Source of the DNA: Azoarcus sp.
Lineage (GTDB): Bacteria > Pseudomonadota > Gammaproteobacteria > Burkholderiales > Rhodocyclaceae
DNA length: 64,000 nucleotides
Direction: 5' to 3'
Assembly (NCBI GenBank): GCA_030656215.1
Contig: JAUSOD010000008.1
Coordinates: forward strand, 1-64,000
This document shows, one piece after another, positions 54,580 through 63,303 of the stretch. Under the pieces are notes generated by a model that saw only the letters and a list, made by a program, of their open reading frames with translations, did not search any database and was not told the origin of the DNA. Within the stretch, counting starts at the first letter, position 1; each line of letters opens with the position of its first letter. The translations under genes and the position numbers were made by a program.

Positions 54580-54966
54580 TCAGCTGCAGCTGGCCGGCGA
54601 CTCTCCGTCCTTGGCACTGCGCTGCAGGAACAGCAGGACATCCTGGAGCAGCTGATCAGCCGGCACGCTGGAGAAGCGGTCGGCAGCCTTGTTGCTGGCC
54701 TTTATGCTGTTCAGATAATCGGAGCTGAAGTACTTCGTGACCGGCTCTTTGCCCTTGTCATGCTTGTTGGCCTCCAGGTAGACGACCCATTCGGCCTTGG
54801 TACGGCTGTTCGGCTGGATCACCCCGTTCGGCGTGGTGGAATGGCAGGACGAACAGATGGCGCGGTAGTAGATCCGGCCGCGCTTCCAGTCGGCATCGTA
54901 GGCAAGGGCCGGTGCGGCGCTCAGGGTGGCGGCAGCGACCAGAGGCAGTGCGAGGGCGAATTTCAT
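54580..54966 (-). CDS. Small monoheme cytochrome c
   Basis: 128 residues. A signal peptide spans about 1-22 (LVAAATLSAAPALA). One CXXCH site, AICSSCHSTTPNG, is present; no methionine ligand is obvious. The remainder is hydrophilic and Lys-rich. It probably shuttles electrons in the periplasm for the octaheme enzyme or receives sulfur-linked electrons. Its promoter shares the 58-kb operator. Confidence 0.88.
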   Translation of the reverse strand: MKFALALPLVAAATLSAAPALAYDADWKRGRIYYRAICSSCHSTTPNGVIQPNSRTKAEWVVYLEANKHDKGKEPVTKYFSSDYLNSIKASNKAADRFSSVPADQLLQDVLLFLQRSAKDGESPASCS

Positions 54967-55014
54967 GATCTTTTTCTCTTCAGGGTATCGGTCAGTCGGA
55001 TTTCCACCCCACAG

Positions 55015-55081
55015 AGTCTAGGCAGGCACCAATAGCTTGAACATTATTTGTTTGTGCCATTCACCTAATCGAAATCAGTTA
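55015..55081 (-). promoter_or_regulatory. Operator-promoter 1, before cytochrome c
   Basis: TAATCGAAATCAGTTA lies at 55066-55081, followed on the minus strand by GGTGAATGGCACAA and a -10-like TAGACT (55020-55015) exactly 61 bases from the site start. The same distance is seen before the octaheme gene. It overlaps the end of the receiver gene. Confidence 0.75.
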
Positions 55082-55461
55082 CCCCGGCTCTGCCGGATGG
55101 CCTTTTCTACGGCATCAAGCACCGCCTGGTCGGCAAACGGCTTGTGCAGGAAGTCGCAAGCCCCGGTGCTCAGAGCATGTGCCGCCATTTCCTCGTCGCC
55201 GTGTCCAGTCATGAAGATGATGGGCCAAGGGGCACCGCTGGCAAGCAGATTACGCTGCAGCTCGAAACCGCTCATGCACGGCATCCGGATGTCGAGCAGC
55301 AGGCAGCCCCCCTGTTCGGGCAAGGCGGGCGCCGCCGTCAGGAAGGATTCTGCGGATTCGTGACCGATCACCAACCAGCCTGCGGATTCGAGCAGGAAGA
55401 TCAGCGAACGGCGAAAAGCGGCCTCGTCGTCAATGACATGGATATGCGATTCGGATTGCAT
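55075..55461 (-). CDS. Stand-alone receiver protein (FixJ-type, no output domain)
   Basis: 128 residues covering only a receiver: HVIDDEAAFRRSL, phospho-aspartate in CLLLDIRMPCMSGFE, MTGHGDEE and the lysine in FLHKPFADQA. It is closely similar to the first half of the TtrR-like protein next door (IRMPRISGLELQ) and probably arose by duplication with loss of the HTH. It may act as a phosphate sink or an adaptor in the TtrSR-like pathway. Confidence 0.88.
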   Translation of the reverse strand: MQSESHIHVIDDEAAFRRSLIFLLESAGWLVIGHESAESFLTAAPALPEQGGCLLLDIRMPCMSGFELQRNLLASGAPWPIIFMTGHGDEEMAAHALSTGACDFLHKPFADQAVLDAVEKAIRQSRGN

Positions 55462-55532
55462 GGGCGCTGTCGTGGCGGGTCAGGGCACCTGGCATGGCGC
55501 GACCTCAACGGTGGCCGCACGGACACGGCAAC

Positions 55533-55597
55533 GATATACGGCATCACTCACTCTGCCCATAACCCGCGTCAGTCATGTCACTAATCGCAATCGGTTA
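55533..55597 (-). promoter_or_regulatory. Operator-promoter 2, before the receiver gene
   Basis: TAATCGCAATCGGTTA is at 55582-55597, with TATATC (55538-55533) 59 bases from the site start on the minus strand. The site overlaps the stop codon of the TtrR-like gene and lies 121-136 bp before the receiver start. Confidence 0.65.
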
Positions 55598-56236
55598 GTC
55601 CTGGTCGAGACCGTTGGGATCCGCGCGCAGGATCAGCCGGGCGAGATCGGCAGCGCTACCGGTACCGGTCTTCTCCATCACGTGCTGGCGATGAACGTGC
55701 ACGGTGTTGTCGCTGATCGATAGCTCACGGGCGATCTCCTTGTTGGCGAGACCCTTGGCCAGGCAGCGGGCGACTTCCGCCTCGCGCGGGCTCAGGCGGG
55801 CGAGCAGGGCGCGGGCTTCGGCGCAGCGCCGGCTTACTCTCTGCTGCGCTCGGCTCAGCTGTAACGCACGTTCGATGGCCTCGAGGAAGGTATGATCCTT
55901 GAACGGCTTCTGCAAGAAATCAATCGCCCCCTCCTTCATGACCTGAACGGCCAACTCGACATCGCCATGGCCGGTCATGAATACGATCGGCCATGGCGAT
56001 GCGAGTGCCGTCAGGCGACGCTGCAGTTCGAGGCCGCTGATGCGCGGCATGCGGATATCAAGGACCAGACAGCCACCGTCCGCCGGCATGGTCGGCATGT
56101 TGGCCAAGAATGCTTCCGCCGATTCGTGTTCGGATGCCGCCCAGCCCGCCGATTCGAGCAGGAAGAGCAGCGAACGCCGGAAGGGCGCTTCGTCATCGAT
56201 GACGTGGATAGCCGGCTCAGTCTTGTTGCTGATCAT
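55595..56236 (-). CDS. ttrR: FixJ/NarL-type response regulator, TtrR-like
   Basis: 213 residues from ATG at 56234-56236 (MISNKTEPAIHVIDDEAPFRRSLLFLLESAGW), overlapping the sensor gene by 20 bp. Receiver: CLVLDIRMPRISGLELQ, MTGHGDVELA, FLQKPFKDHTF. The C-terminal LuxR-type HTH reads LARLSPREAEVARCLAKGLANKEIARELSISDNTVHVHRQHVM. This resembles TtrR, the activator of tetrathionate reductase genes. It is the natural candidate to bind the three operator sites. Confidence 0.88.
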   Translation of the reverse strand: MISNKTEPAIHVIDDEAPFRRSLLFLLESAGWAASEHESAEAFLANMPTMPADGGCLVLDIRMPRISGLELQRRLTALASPWPIVFMTGHGDVELAVQVMKEGAIDFLQKPFKDHTFLEAIERALQLSRAQQRVSRRCAEARALLARLSPREAEVARCLAKGLANKEIARELSISDNTVHVHRQHVMEKTGTGSAADLARLILRADPNGLDQD

Positions 56237-58046
56237 GGAGAGAAGACCCGTGGGGCAGCGTGAAGGAAAACGAGAGCCCGTCGCCGTCGGTCGGGGATTC
56301 GGCAACCAGCTGGCCCCCGTGCGCTTCGACGATGCTCTTGCAGATGGACAGGCCAAGCCCCATGCCGTCGGGTTTGGTCGTGAAGAAGGGCTCGAACAGC
56401 CGCGCCCGGTCTTCGATGGCCAGCCCTGGGCCATGATCGCGAACGGCGATGCGCACCCGCTCGTCAGTCGTTTCGAGAATGATGTCGATCGGCAGACTCG
56501 TCTGCTCGGCGGCACTATGGGCGTCATAGGCGTTCTTCAGCAGGTTGAGCAGAACCTGCTGTATCTGAAGGCGATCGACATGAATGGTTTTCTGTTCAGC
56601 TGGCAGGCGGTCGACAATGCGAATCGCCGGCGCTCGCGCCACCATGCCGCGAAAGAGTGCGACGATCTCACCGACCATTTTGCCTGCATCGCAGTCTTCG
56701 CGCTGCCGCGCGCGCTTGCGGGAAAAGTCTCGAATCCCCAGGAGGATCCCGGCGGCACGCTCCGATTGTTCGGTAATTTCATGCGCTGCCTGGCCGACCG
56801 CATCCTCGGAAAGCTTGCCGCTCTGCAGGCGGCGCGTCAGGCTGCGGGCATAGTTTCCGATGGTTGCCAGCGGCTGGTTCAGCTCGTGGGCCAGTGTGCA
56901 CGACAATTCGCCAAGAATGGACAAGCGCGACAGGTGCTCCATCTTCTGGCGTTGGGTCTCGATGCTCTCTTCGAGCGCCTGGCGCGCTGTCAGTGCCGCT
57001 GACAGCTCCCGGCTGCGGCGTAGCACCAGTACCTCGACACGCAAGGTGTACAGCAGCCAGAGCAGCAATAGAACGACGAAGGTCACGGCGATCGGCCAGT
57101 AACGTCGAATCTGCACCTCGAGGCGATGCTCGCGCAGGAAATCGTAGGGCACCACGTGGAGACTGCGCAACATCTCGTGCACCGGGTAGTAGTCGGCCGG
57201 TACGCCCCACCTGAGCACGGCATCATTGTCTTTCAGCGACAGCAGCGCGATCAGTACGGTGCGCGCCAGCTCTTCCGGCGTCTGCCGCGCGGCGGCGAAA
57301 GCCCAGCCGGGATAGGTGGGCGATGACATCAGGCAGGATGCGCGCTCGTCACGCGCCGACAGCACGCGGTAACGGTCCGCCGGCACCGCCCCCTGGCGGA
57401 TCAGGTGTTCCAGCAGACAGCCGCGCAGGATGCCGGCGTCGCTCTCGCCGCTGTCTACCGCGTCGATGATGCGTGTCATCGGAAAACCTGTGAACAACGG
57501 CGTGACATCGCCCTCTTCCGGATCAATGTCGCGGCGTTTGAGCTCCGCCCAGATCACCAGCCAACCGCTGAAACCATCCTCCACCGTCGCTGCCAGACGC
57601 TTGCCGCGCAAATCGTCGAGCGATTGCAGGTCCGCACGCTCGGTCCGGACGATGACCGCCGAACCCACCGCGAACTCCGAGTCCTGACCCGGGGTGATCT
57701 TCTGGGTGGCGATGCGCGTCATCCCGTGGCGAGCTTCGAGCGCCACATAGTGCCCCGGGTTGGTGATGATGAAGTCGACATCGCCCGCAGCCACGGCCTT
57801 TTCCAGCCCGACCATGTCCAAATACAGCAGGCTCACCCCGACGCCCGGTAGCCGCTTCTGCAGCGCGCTTCCCAGACCGTGCCAGTGCATCTGGGCGGAG
57901 TGATTGCCGAACCAGGCCAGCACGCCGATGCGTACTTCAGCGGCCGCCACGCTGCCCGGCATGCCTGCCATTAGCAGGCACAACATCAGGCACGCGGCAG
58001 CAGCGAAGAGATGGCGGCGTATGGCGCAAGGCAAGGGTGAATTCAT
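56217..58046 (-). CDS. ttrS: TtrS-like sensor histidine kinase
   Basis: 609 residues. A signal/anchor helix (about 10-35) precedes a large periplasmic PhnD-type binding domain (about 37-310; VRIGVLAWFGNHSAQMHWHGLG, VDFIITNPGHYVALEA), a membrane helix (about 317-338), a coiled coil, the H-box LGELSCTLAHELNQPLATIG, N-box LLNLLKNAYDAH and G-boxes DHGPGLAIEDR and GMGLGLSI. This architecture is that of TtrS, sensor of tetrathionate. Here it is divergent to an octaheme cytochrome gene rather than ttrBCA. The ligand is inferred, not shown. Confidence 0.88.
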   Translation of the reverse strand: MNSPLPCAIRRHLFAAAACLMLCLLMAGMPGSVAAAEVRIGVLAWFGNHSAQMHWHGLGSALQKRLPGVGVSLLYLDMVGLEKAVAAGDVDFIITNPGHYVALEARHGMTRIATQKITPGQDSEFAVGSAVIVRTERADLQSLDDLRGKRLAATVEDGFSGWLVIWAELKRRDIDPEEGDVTPLFTGFPMTRIIDAVDSGESDAGILRGCLLEHLIRQGAVPADRYRVLSARDERASCLMSSPTYPGWAFAAARQTPEELARTVLIALLSLKDNDAVLRWGVPADYYPVHEMLRSLHVVPYDFLREHRLEVQIRRYWPIAVTFVVLLLLWLLYTLRVEVLVLRRSRELSAALTARQALEESIETQRQKMEHLSRLSILGELSCTLAHELNQPLATIGNYARSLTRRLQSGKLSEDAVGQAAHEITEQSERAAGILLGIRDFSRKRARQREDCDAGKMVGEIVALFRGMVARAPAIRIVDRLPAEQKTIHVDRLQIQQVLLNLLKNAYDAHSAAEQTSLPIDIILETTDERVRIAVRDHGPGLAIEDRARLFEPFFTTKPDGMGLGLSICKSIVEAHGGQLVAESPTDGDGLSFSFTLPHGSSLHDQQQD

Positions 58047-58074
58047 TTTGTGGTGGGCAGGACTGGTGTGGTGT

Positions 58075-58141
58075 TAACCGATTCCGATTAGGCGCATGGC
58101 ACAAGCGTGCTATTTCGCGCCGTCTTGCCGACGCCTAGACT
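58075..58141 (+). promoter_or_regulatory. Operator-promoter 3, before the octaheme cytochrome
   Basis: TAACCGATTCCGATTA (58075-58090), complement of TAATCGGAATCGGTTA, then GGCGCATGGCACAA, and -10-like TAGACT at 58136-58141, 61 bases from the site start. It is in the sensor/octaheme divergent gap, 33 bases from -10 end to ATG. Confidence 0.8.
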
Positions 58142-58173
58142 GCCCTTCGCTGAGTCATCAAATGAGGAATATT

Positions 58174-59778
58174 ATGCACTCAACCCTATCCTTGGCCGCC
58201 ACCGCACTCCTCGCAGGGTGTCTCTTCCTGCTTGGCAGCGGCCCGGCCGAAGGCGCGTTGCCGAAAACGACGACCGCCGATCATGGCAAGTTCGAGGAAC
58301 TGCAGCGCGAATTCGCTTCCGGCCCGGAAGTCACCAAAGCTTGCCTGAGCTGCCACACCGAGGCCGCCAAACAGGTACACCGCACCAAGCACTGGACATG
58401 GGAGTTCATCAACACCGAGAACAACCAGAAGCTAGGCAAGAAAAACGTTATCAACAACTTCTGCATCTCGATCCCGCAGAACACCCCCTTCTGTACGACC
58501 TGCCATGTGGGCTACGGCTGGAAGGACAACAGTTTCGACTTCAGCTCCCAGGAAAACGTAGACTGCCTGGTCTGTCACGACACCACCGGCACCTACAAGA
58601 AGATTCCTGGCACCGGCGGTATGGCCTTCGGCAAGGATCTCGAACTGCCGCCCGGCTCGGGCCGCATCGTCAAGGGTGTGGACCTTGGTATGGTCGCCCG
58701 CGAGGTCGGCAAGACCAGCCGCGACACCTGTGGCTCATGCCACTTCTTCGGCGGCGGCGGCGACGGCGTCAAGCATGGTGACCTCGATAGCTCAATGGCC
58801 GCACCGGACACCGATCTCGACGTCCATATGGACGCCATCGGCCTCGACTTCACCTGCGGCACCTGCCATGCCACCTCCAGCCACGATGTGCCGGGTAGCC
58901 GCTACACGCCGACCGCCAAGGACGAGGGCGGCGCCCACATGCGCGGCAAGCAGGCCGAGGGTGGCAATCCGGCGACCTGTGTGGCCTGTCACGACACGAC
59001 TCCGCACAAGACCGGAGATCATGCCGAACGCCTGAATCACCACGCAGACAAGCTTGCCTGCCAGACCTGCCACATTCCGGAATTTGCGCGGGGCGGGGTG
59101 CCGACCAAGATGGTGTGGGACTGGTCCACCGCCGGCGAGCGCGATGCAGAAGGCAAACAAGTCGTGCGCAAGGATGAGAAGGGCAAGATCACCTATGAAT
59201 CGCGCAAGGGCGATTTCATCAATGCCACCAACGTCAAGCCCGAATACCGCTGGTTCAACGGCGAAATCACCTACACGCTGGTCGACGACAAGATCGACCC
59301 CACTCATCAGCCGATCGGCATCAATCGTATCAACGGCAGCGCCAGCGACGGTAAATCGCTGATCTGGCCAATGAAGATCATGCGCGGCAAGCAGCCCTAT
59401 GACGCCGAAAACATGAACCTCGTGATGCCGCACACGGCCGGTGACGACGATTACGGTTACTGGAAGAACCTCAACTGGGCCAATGCGATCGAAAGTGGCA
59501 TGCAGGAGTCCGGCATGCCTTTCTCCGGTAAGTACGACTTCGTATCCACCGAGATGTACTGGCCGATCAACCACATGGTCGCCCCCAAGGACAAGGCGCT
59601 CGCCTGCAACGAATGTCACGCCAAGGAAGGTCGCCTCGCCGGCATCGACGGCATCTACCTGTTCGCCCAGGACAACAATCGCTGGGTTGACACCATCGGC
59701 TGGACACTCGCATTGCTCACCCTGCTCGGCGTGATCGGCCACGGCCTGATCCGCATCATTGCCAGCAAGAAATCCTGA
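58174..59778 (+). CDS. Octaheme c-type cytochrome, OTR (tetrathionate reductase) family
   Basis: 534 residues from ATG at 58174, with GAGG seven bases upstream. A lipoprotein-like or cleavable export signal (ATALLAGCLFLLGSGPAEG) begins it. Eight CXXCH sites are present, with first cysteines near residues 57, 107, 131, 186, 228, 269, 296 and 478 (CLSCH, CTTCH, CLVCH, CGSCH, CGTCH, CVACH, CQTCH, CNECH). A C-terminal membrane helix (about 505-530) anchors it. Octaheme OTR of Shewanella reduces tetrathionate, and also nitrite and hydroxylamine in vitro. The TtrSR-like control genes favour a sulfur-oxyanion substrate. Confidence 0.9.
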   Translation: MHSTLSLAATALLAGCLFLLGSGPAEGALPKTTTADHGKFEELQREFASGPEVTKACLSCHTEAAKQVHRTKHWTWEFINTENNQKLGKKNVINNFCISIPQNTPFCTTCHVGYGWKDNSFDFSSQENVDCLVCHDTTGTYKKIPGTGGMAFGKDLELPPGSGRIVKGVDLGMVAREVGKTSRDTCGSCHFFGGGGDGVKHGDLDSSMAAPDTDLDVHMDAIGLDFTCGTCHATSSHDVPGSRYTPTAKDEGGAHMRGKQAEGGNPATCVACHDTTPHKTGDHAERLNHHADKLACQTCHIPEFARGGVPTKMVWDWSTAGERDAEGKQVVRKDEKGKITYESRKGDFINATNVKPEYRWFNGEITYTLVDDKIDPTHQPIGINRINGSASDGKSLIWPMKIMRGKQPYDAENMNLVMPHTAGDDDYGYWKNLNWANAIESGMQESGMPFSGKYDFVSTEMYWPINHMVAPKDKALACNECHAKEGRLAGIDGIYLFAQDNNRWVDTIGWTLALLTLLGVIGHGLIRIIASKKS

Positions 59779-59788
59779 GGAGTCGGAA

Positions 59789-60385
59789 ATGACCGAAAGA
59801 ATCTACATTTTCAAGCGCTTTGAACGCTTCTGGCACTGGTCCCAGGCCGCCCTCATCATCTTTCTGATGGTCACTGCCCTGGATCTGCACGGCACCATGA
59901 CCATCTTCGGATTCGCCGATGCCGTCCTCTATCACCGCGCCGCGGCGTGGACCCTGGTCGGCCTGTGGGTCTTCGCCATCTTCTGGCACCTGACCACCGG
60001 AGAATGGCGCCAGTACGTACCGACCACGACCAATCTCATCGCCATGATCAGGTACTACCTCTTTGGTATCTTCAAGAATGCGCCACACCCGCACCGGCAG
60101 ACGCAGCTGCAAAAACACAACCCCTTGCAGCGCCTCGCCTACCTGTTCATCCTGGCTGTTGTCAGCCCGCTGATCTGGACTACCGGCTGGTTACTGCTGT
60201 TCTATGCATCGCTCGGCGACTGGGGTTTGGGCTGGCTGACACTGGAATGGATCGCGGTCGGTCACACCATCGGCGCGTTCCTCATGCTACTCTTCCTGAT
60301 TGCCCATCTCTACCTGATCACCGCCGGGGCCACCCCCACTTCTCACCTCAAGGCCATGATCACCGGCTGGGAAGAAGGGCACTGA
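59789..60385 (+). CDS. Cytochrome b561-type membrane subunit
   Basis: 198 residues from ATG at 59789, with GGAG upstream. Four hydrophobic helices with histidines (FERFWHWSQAALII, LYHRAAAWTLVG, HTIGAFLMLLFLIAHLYLI) are typical of diheme cytochrome b subunits such as FdnI or ThiC-like quinol oxidising proteins. It follows the octaheme gene by 10 bp and is likely its quinol-oxidising membrane partner. Confidence 0.88.
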   Translation: MTERIYIFKRFERFWHWSQAALIIFLMVTALDLHGTMTIFGFADAVLYHRAAAWTLVGLWVFAIFWHLTTGEWRQYVPTTTNLIAMIRYYLFGIFKNAPHPHRQTQLQKHNPLQRLAYLFILAVVSPLIWTTGWLLLFYASLGDWGLGWLTLEWIAVGHTIGAFLMLLFLIAHLYLITAGATPTSHLKAMITGWEEGH

Positions 60386-60428
60386 CCCAGTTCTGATTTT
60401 CGACCACGGCCCGGTGCGGGTCGCAAGC

Positions 60429-60457
60429 GAAAAGCCAACCTGGCCGGTTGGCTTTTC
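60429..60457 (+). terminator. Terminator after the octaheme operon
   Basis: A perfect 12-bp stem GAAAAGCCAACC / GGTTGGCTTTTC with loop TGGCC, T-rich at the end, separates the operon from the convergent kinase gene. It may work in both directions. Confidence 0.88.
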
Positions 60458-60496
60458 TGTTCTCCGATCACCGCAGGGCGTGATGCGGCACCGGGG

Positions 60497-61984
60497 TCAG
60501 GTTCGGGCGCCTGCGGCCGAATGAGGTCGGTGCTCCGAGGCCCCAACCCGTGGTTCCGCCGCTCCGGCGGCTCTCGGGATGACCAGCCGAAACGTGGCGC
60601 CAGCACCTTTGCCGCGCAACTCGATATGTCCGCCGTGCTGGCGGGCGGTCTGGTAGGCGAGGTAGAGCCCGAGACCGGCGCCATCGCCGACGGCGCGGGT
60701 GGTGAAGAAGGGCTCAAAGATATGTTCGGCAATGCTGCCATCGACCCCGGGGCCGGTGTCGGCGATTTCCAGCCAGGCGTGGCTGACATCGCTACCCGTC
60801 GTGCAGGTGATGAGGCCGCCCTGTTCGCTCAGGGCCTTGATCGCATTGTCCAGAATCTCGTCCACCGCGGCGCCAAGGGCATGGGGCGCGACCAGCGTGG
60901 CAACCGGGGCGTCGCAGGCGCAGTCGATGCGGATGCTGGCAGGCAGGGTTGGCATGTGCCTGAGGATGGCCTGGTTGATGATGCTGTTCAGATCGGTGGC
61001 GACGGATAGCTCCGCAATGCCGACGGCACTGCGGCGCAAGGCGTCGACGATACGACTGATGCGCTCCAGCCCGGTGCGCGACTCGCTCAGCAGCTCGGGC
61101 ATATCCTCGCGAATGAAGGCTCGGTCGGCCGCCTCGCAGTCGTGGCGCCACTGCGCGGCGTGCGGCTCTTCGGCAATCAGGCCGTCGGCCTGTTCGTTGA
61201 GTTCGAGCAATCGTGTGCAGTAGTCGCCGAGGGCATTGAGATTGCCGCCGATGTAGCCAAGCGGGGTGTTGAGTTCATGCGCCATGCCGGCTGCGAACTG
61301 GCCCAGCGCAGCCATTTTTTCGGTCTGGACGATCTGTTCCCGGGCGGCCTCGAGTCGAAGCAGCATATCCCGCAATTCGGCGGTTCGCTCGGCGACCCGG
61401 TTTTCAAGTTCGGCCTGGGCCTTGATCAGCTCGGCGTTGCGCTCGGCCACGGTGCTATAGAGCGTATGCACAGCACTGATCAGGGCGGTGTTGGCCGGGT
61501 CGGCGGCGTGCGAGTCGTGCTCGAATGCCTCGGCCGCACTTTTACCAGTCGCGATCGCCTGCAACTGACGCGCCATGGCCATGTCGATACCCAGAATGTG
61601 CAAGGCGAGCCAGCTTGAAACGTAGCGCAGCAGTTCGGGCAGTGCGCCGCGCTGGTCGTTGGCTGCGCTGCAGGCCAGGGCGTCGATCTGGCCGACGAAC
61701 TCGGAGTGGGCGCGGCAATGCGTGTCGAAATGGCGTTGATCGATGCCGCTGCTCGACATCATCTGTTCTTCCGTGCTGAAGTGCAGTGCAGCGTACTTGC
61801 GCAGGCCGCCGAGCACGTGATCGAGTTCGTCGCCGGACAGGGCCCGGCCTGAGGCCAGGCGCTCGCCGAGACGGTTGATCAGGTCGACCAGTTTCTGGTG
61901 TTGCTGGTCGACTTCGCCAAAGCCGGTTTCGAAATACTCGGCCCAGGCAAAGGGCTTCGCGAGATTCGGTACAGGCCTGTTCAT
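60497..61984 (-). CDS. Bacteriohemerythrin-histidine kinase
   Basis: 495 residues. The N-terminal hemerythrin domain (about 10-140) contains the di-iron ligands VDQQHQKLV, LHFSTEEQMM, RHFDTHCRAH and LHILGIDM. A coiled coil (about 185-225) leads to the kinase core: H-box MAALGQFAAGMAHELNTPLGYIGG, N-box EILDNAIKAL and G-boxes DTGPGVDGS and GAGLGLYLA. It should sense oxygen or redox in the cytoplasm. Overlap with the HD-GYP gene (ATGA, 61981-61984) links them. Confidence 0.9.
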   Translation of the reverse strand: MNRPVPNLAKPFAWAEYFETGFGEVDQQHQKLVDLINRLGERLASGRALSGDELDHVLGGLRKYAALHFSTEEQMMSSSGIDQRHFDTHCRAHSEFVGQIDALACSAANDQRGALPELLRYVSSWLALHILGIDMAMARQLQAIATGKSAAEAFEHDSHAADPANTALISAVHTLYSTVAERNAELIKAQAELENRVAERTAELRDMLLRLEAAREQIVQTEKMAALGQFAAGMAHELNTPLGYIGGNLNALGDYCTRLLELNEQADGLIAEEPHAAQWRHDCEAADRAFIREDMPELLSESRTGLERISRIVDALRRSAVGIAELSVATDLNSIINQAILRHMPTLPASIRIDCACDAPVATLVAPHALGAAVDEILDNAIKALSEQGGLITCTTGSDVSHAWLEIADTGPGVDGSIAEHIFEPFFTTRAVGDGAGLGLYLAYQTARQHGGHIELRGKGAGATFRLVIPRAAGAAEPRVGASEHRPHSAAGART

Positions 61985-63303
61985 GAGCGCTCCGAAGCTG
62001 GTGGCTGGGCGATACAGATGATGATGGGACGACCTTCGGTACGTTCCAGACGAAGCAACTGATCGATGATCGGTTCGTCAATGACGAAGCCGCGGCTCAG
62101 CAGCAGGTAGCCATCGGCATGCATCAGGTCCTGCGCCAGCACCATGCCTGCCACCAGTTGGGCGGGCCGCAGGCGCTGTTCCGGGCGCGCGCGCTCGGGC
62201 GGCGCCGCCACGGCCAGTGCGACGAGGGCATCGACCACTTCCGGATCGAACCGCTTGCCGCGATTGGCGATGATGAACTCGAGGGCATCCTTGGCGCTGA
62301 GCGTGCGCCCCACCATGGTGCCAAGTTGCAATGCATCGTAGGCGTTGGCGACCACCAGGATGCGGGTAAGCCGTGGAATGGCGAGTCCTGCAATACCGTC
62401 CGGATAGCCGCTGCCGTCGAAGTATTCGTGATGGCCGCGGATGATGGTTGCCGCTTCGCGTAGCGGGGTGATGCCGATGAGCAGGGTTTCGGCACGCGTG
62501 GGATGCAGCATCACCGTGCCACGCTCTTCCGCATGCAGGGTGCTGAAGGGCTTGCCGAGGAGGTCGTCCGGAAAGCCGATCTTGCCCATGTCGTGCAGCA
62601 TTCCAGCCAGCACCAGGGTTTGTTGATCCGCGTCGCTGACCCCGAGGCTGCGTGCGAGGCTACGCGCCAGATCGGCCACCCGTCGCCCGTGGCCCTTGAG
62701 CAGCGGGCTGCGCGATTCAATGAGTTCGCAGAAAATGCGCACCGTCGCTGTGTACGACTGCCGGAGGTCGCGGTGTGCCTTGTCGATGGTGGCCAGTGCC
62801 TCGCTGAGCTCTTTCGTGCGGGCCTGCACCTTGGCTTCGAGTTCGGTGTTGAACTGGCGCAACTCCTCATTCTGCTCGGCGATGGTGCGGGCCATGCGCT
62901 CGTTCTCGAGCTTGAGGCGCTGATGGGCGAGGGCGTCGCGGACAATGAGCTTGAGCTCACTGTCGTCCCATGGTTTGGATACGTAACGATAGATATGGCC
63001 GAGGTTGATCGCATCAATGGTGGATGCCATGTCGGCATAGCCAGTGAGCAGGATGCGGATGCTTTGTGGCCAGCGCTCGAACGCGGCTGCCAGCAACTGG
63101 GCGCCGGTCATGCCGGGCATGCGCATGTCCGACAGGATGAGGTCGACGGGTTCTGCGGCGAGCAGTTCGAGTGCTTCGTCGCCGCTCTCGGCGGTCAGCA
63201 CGCGGTAACCCTCGGGGCGGAACAGACGACGCAGGCTGGACAGGATGTTGGCCTCGTCGTCCACCAGCAACAAGGTGGCAACAGGCGCAGTGGATGGGTT
63301 CAT
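61981..63303 (-). CDS. REC-HD-GYP c-di-GMP phosphodiesterase response regulator
   Basis: 440 residues from ATG at 63301-63303 (MNPSTAPVATLLLVDDEANILSSLRRLF); the frame extends upstream into the next kinase. The receiver (about 10-130) has LILSDMRMPGMTGAQ and YVSKPWDDSELK. A coiled coil precedes the HD-GYP domain (about 190-365) with MLHDMGKIGFPDD and HHEYFDGSGYPDG, the complete motif. It would degrade c-di-GMP when phosphorylated by one of the adjacent kinases. Confidence 0.92.
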   Translation of the reverse strand: MNPSTAPVATLLLVDDEANILSSLRRLFRPEGYRVLTAESGDEALELLAAEPVDLILSDMRMPGMTGAQLLAAAFERWPQSIRILLTGYADMASTIDAINLGHIYRYVSKPWDDSELKLIVRDALAHQRLKLENERMARTIAEQNEELRQFNTELEAKVQARTKELSEALATIDKAHRDLRQSYTATVRIFCELIESRSPLLKGHGRRVADLARSLARSLGVSDADQQTLVLAGMLHDMGKIGFPDDLLGKPFSTLHAEERGTVMLHPTRAETLLIGITPLREAATIIRGHHEYFDGSGYPDGIAGLAIPRLTRILVVANAYDALQLGTMVGRTLSAKDALEFIIANRGKRFDPEVVDALVALAVAAPPERARPEQRLRPAQLVAGMVLAQDLMHADGYLLLSRGFVIDEPIIDQLLRLERTEGRPIIICIAQPPASERS

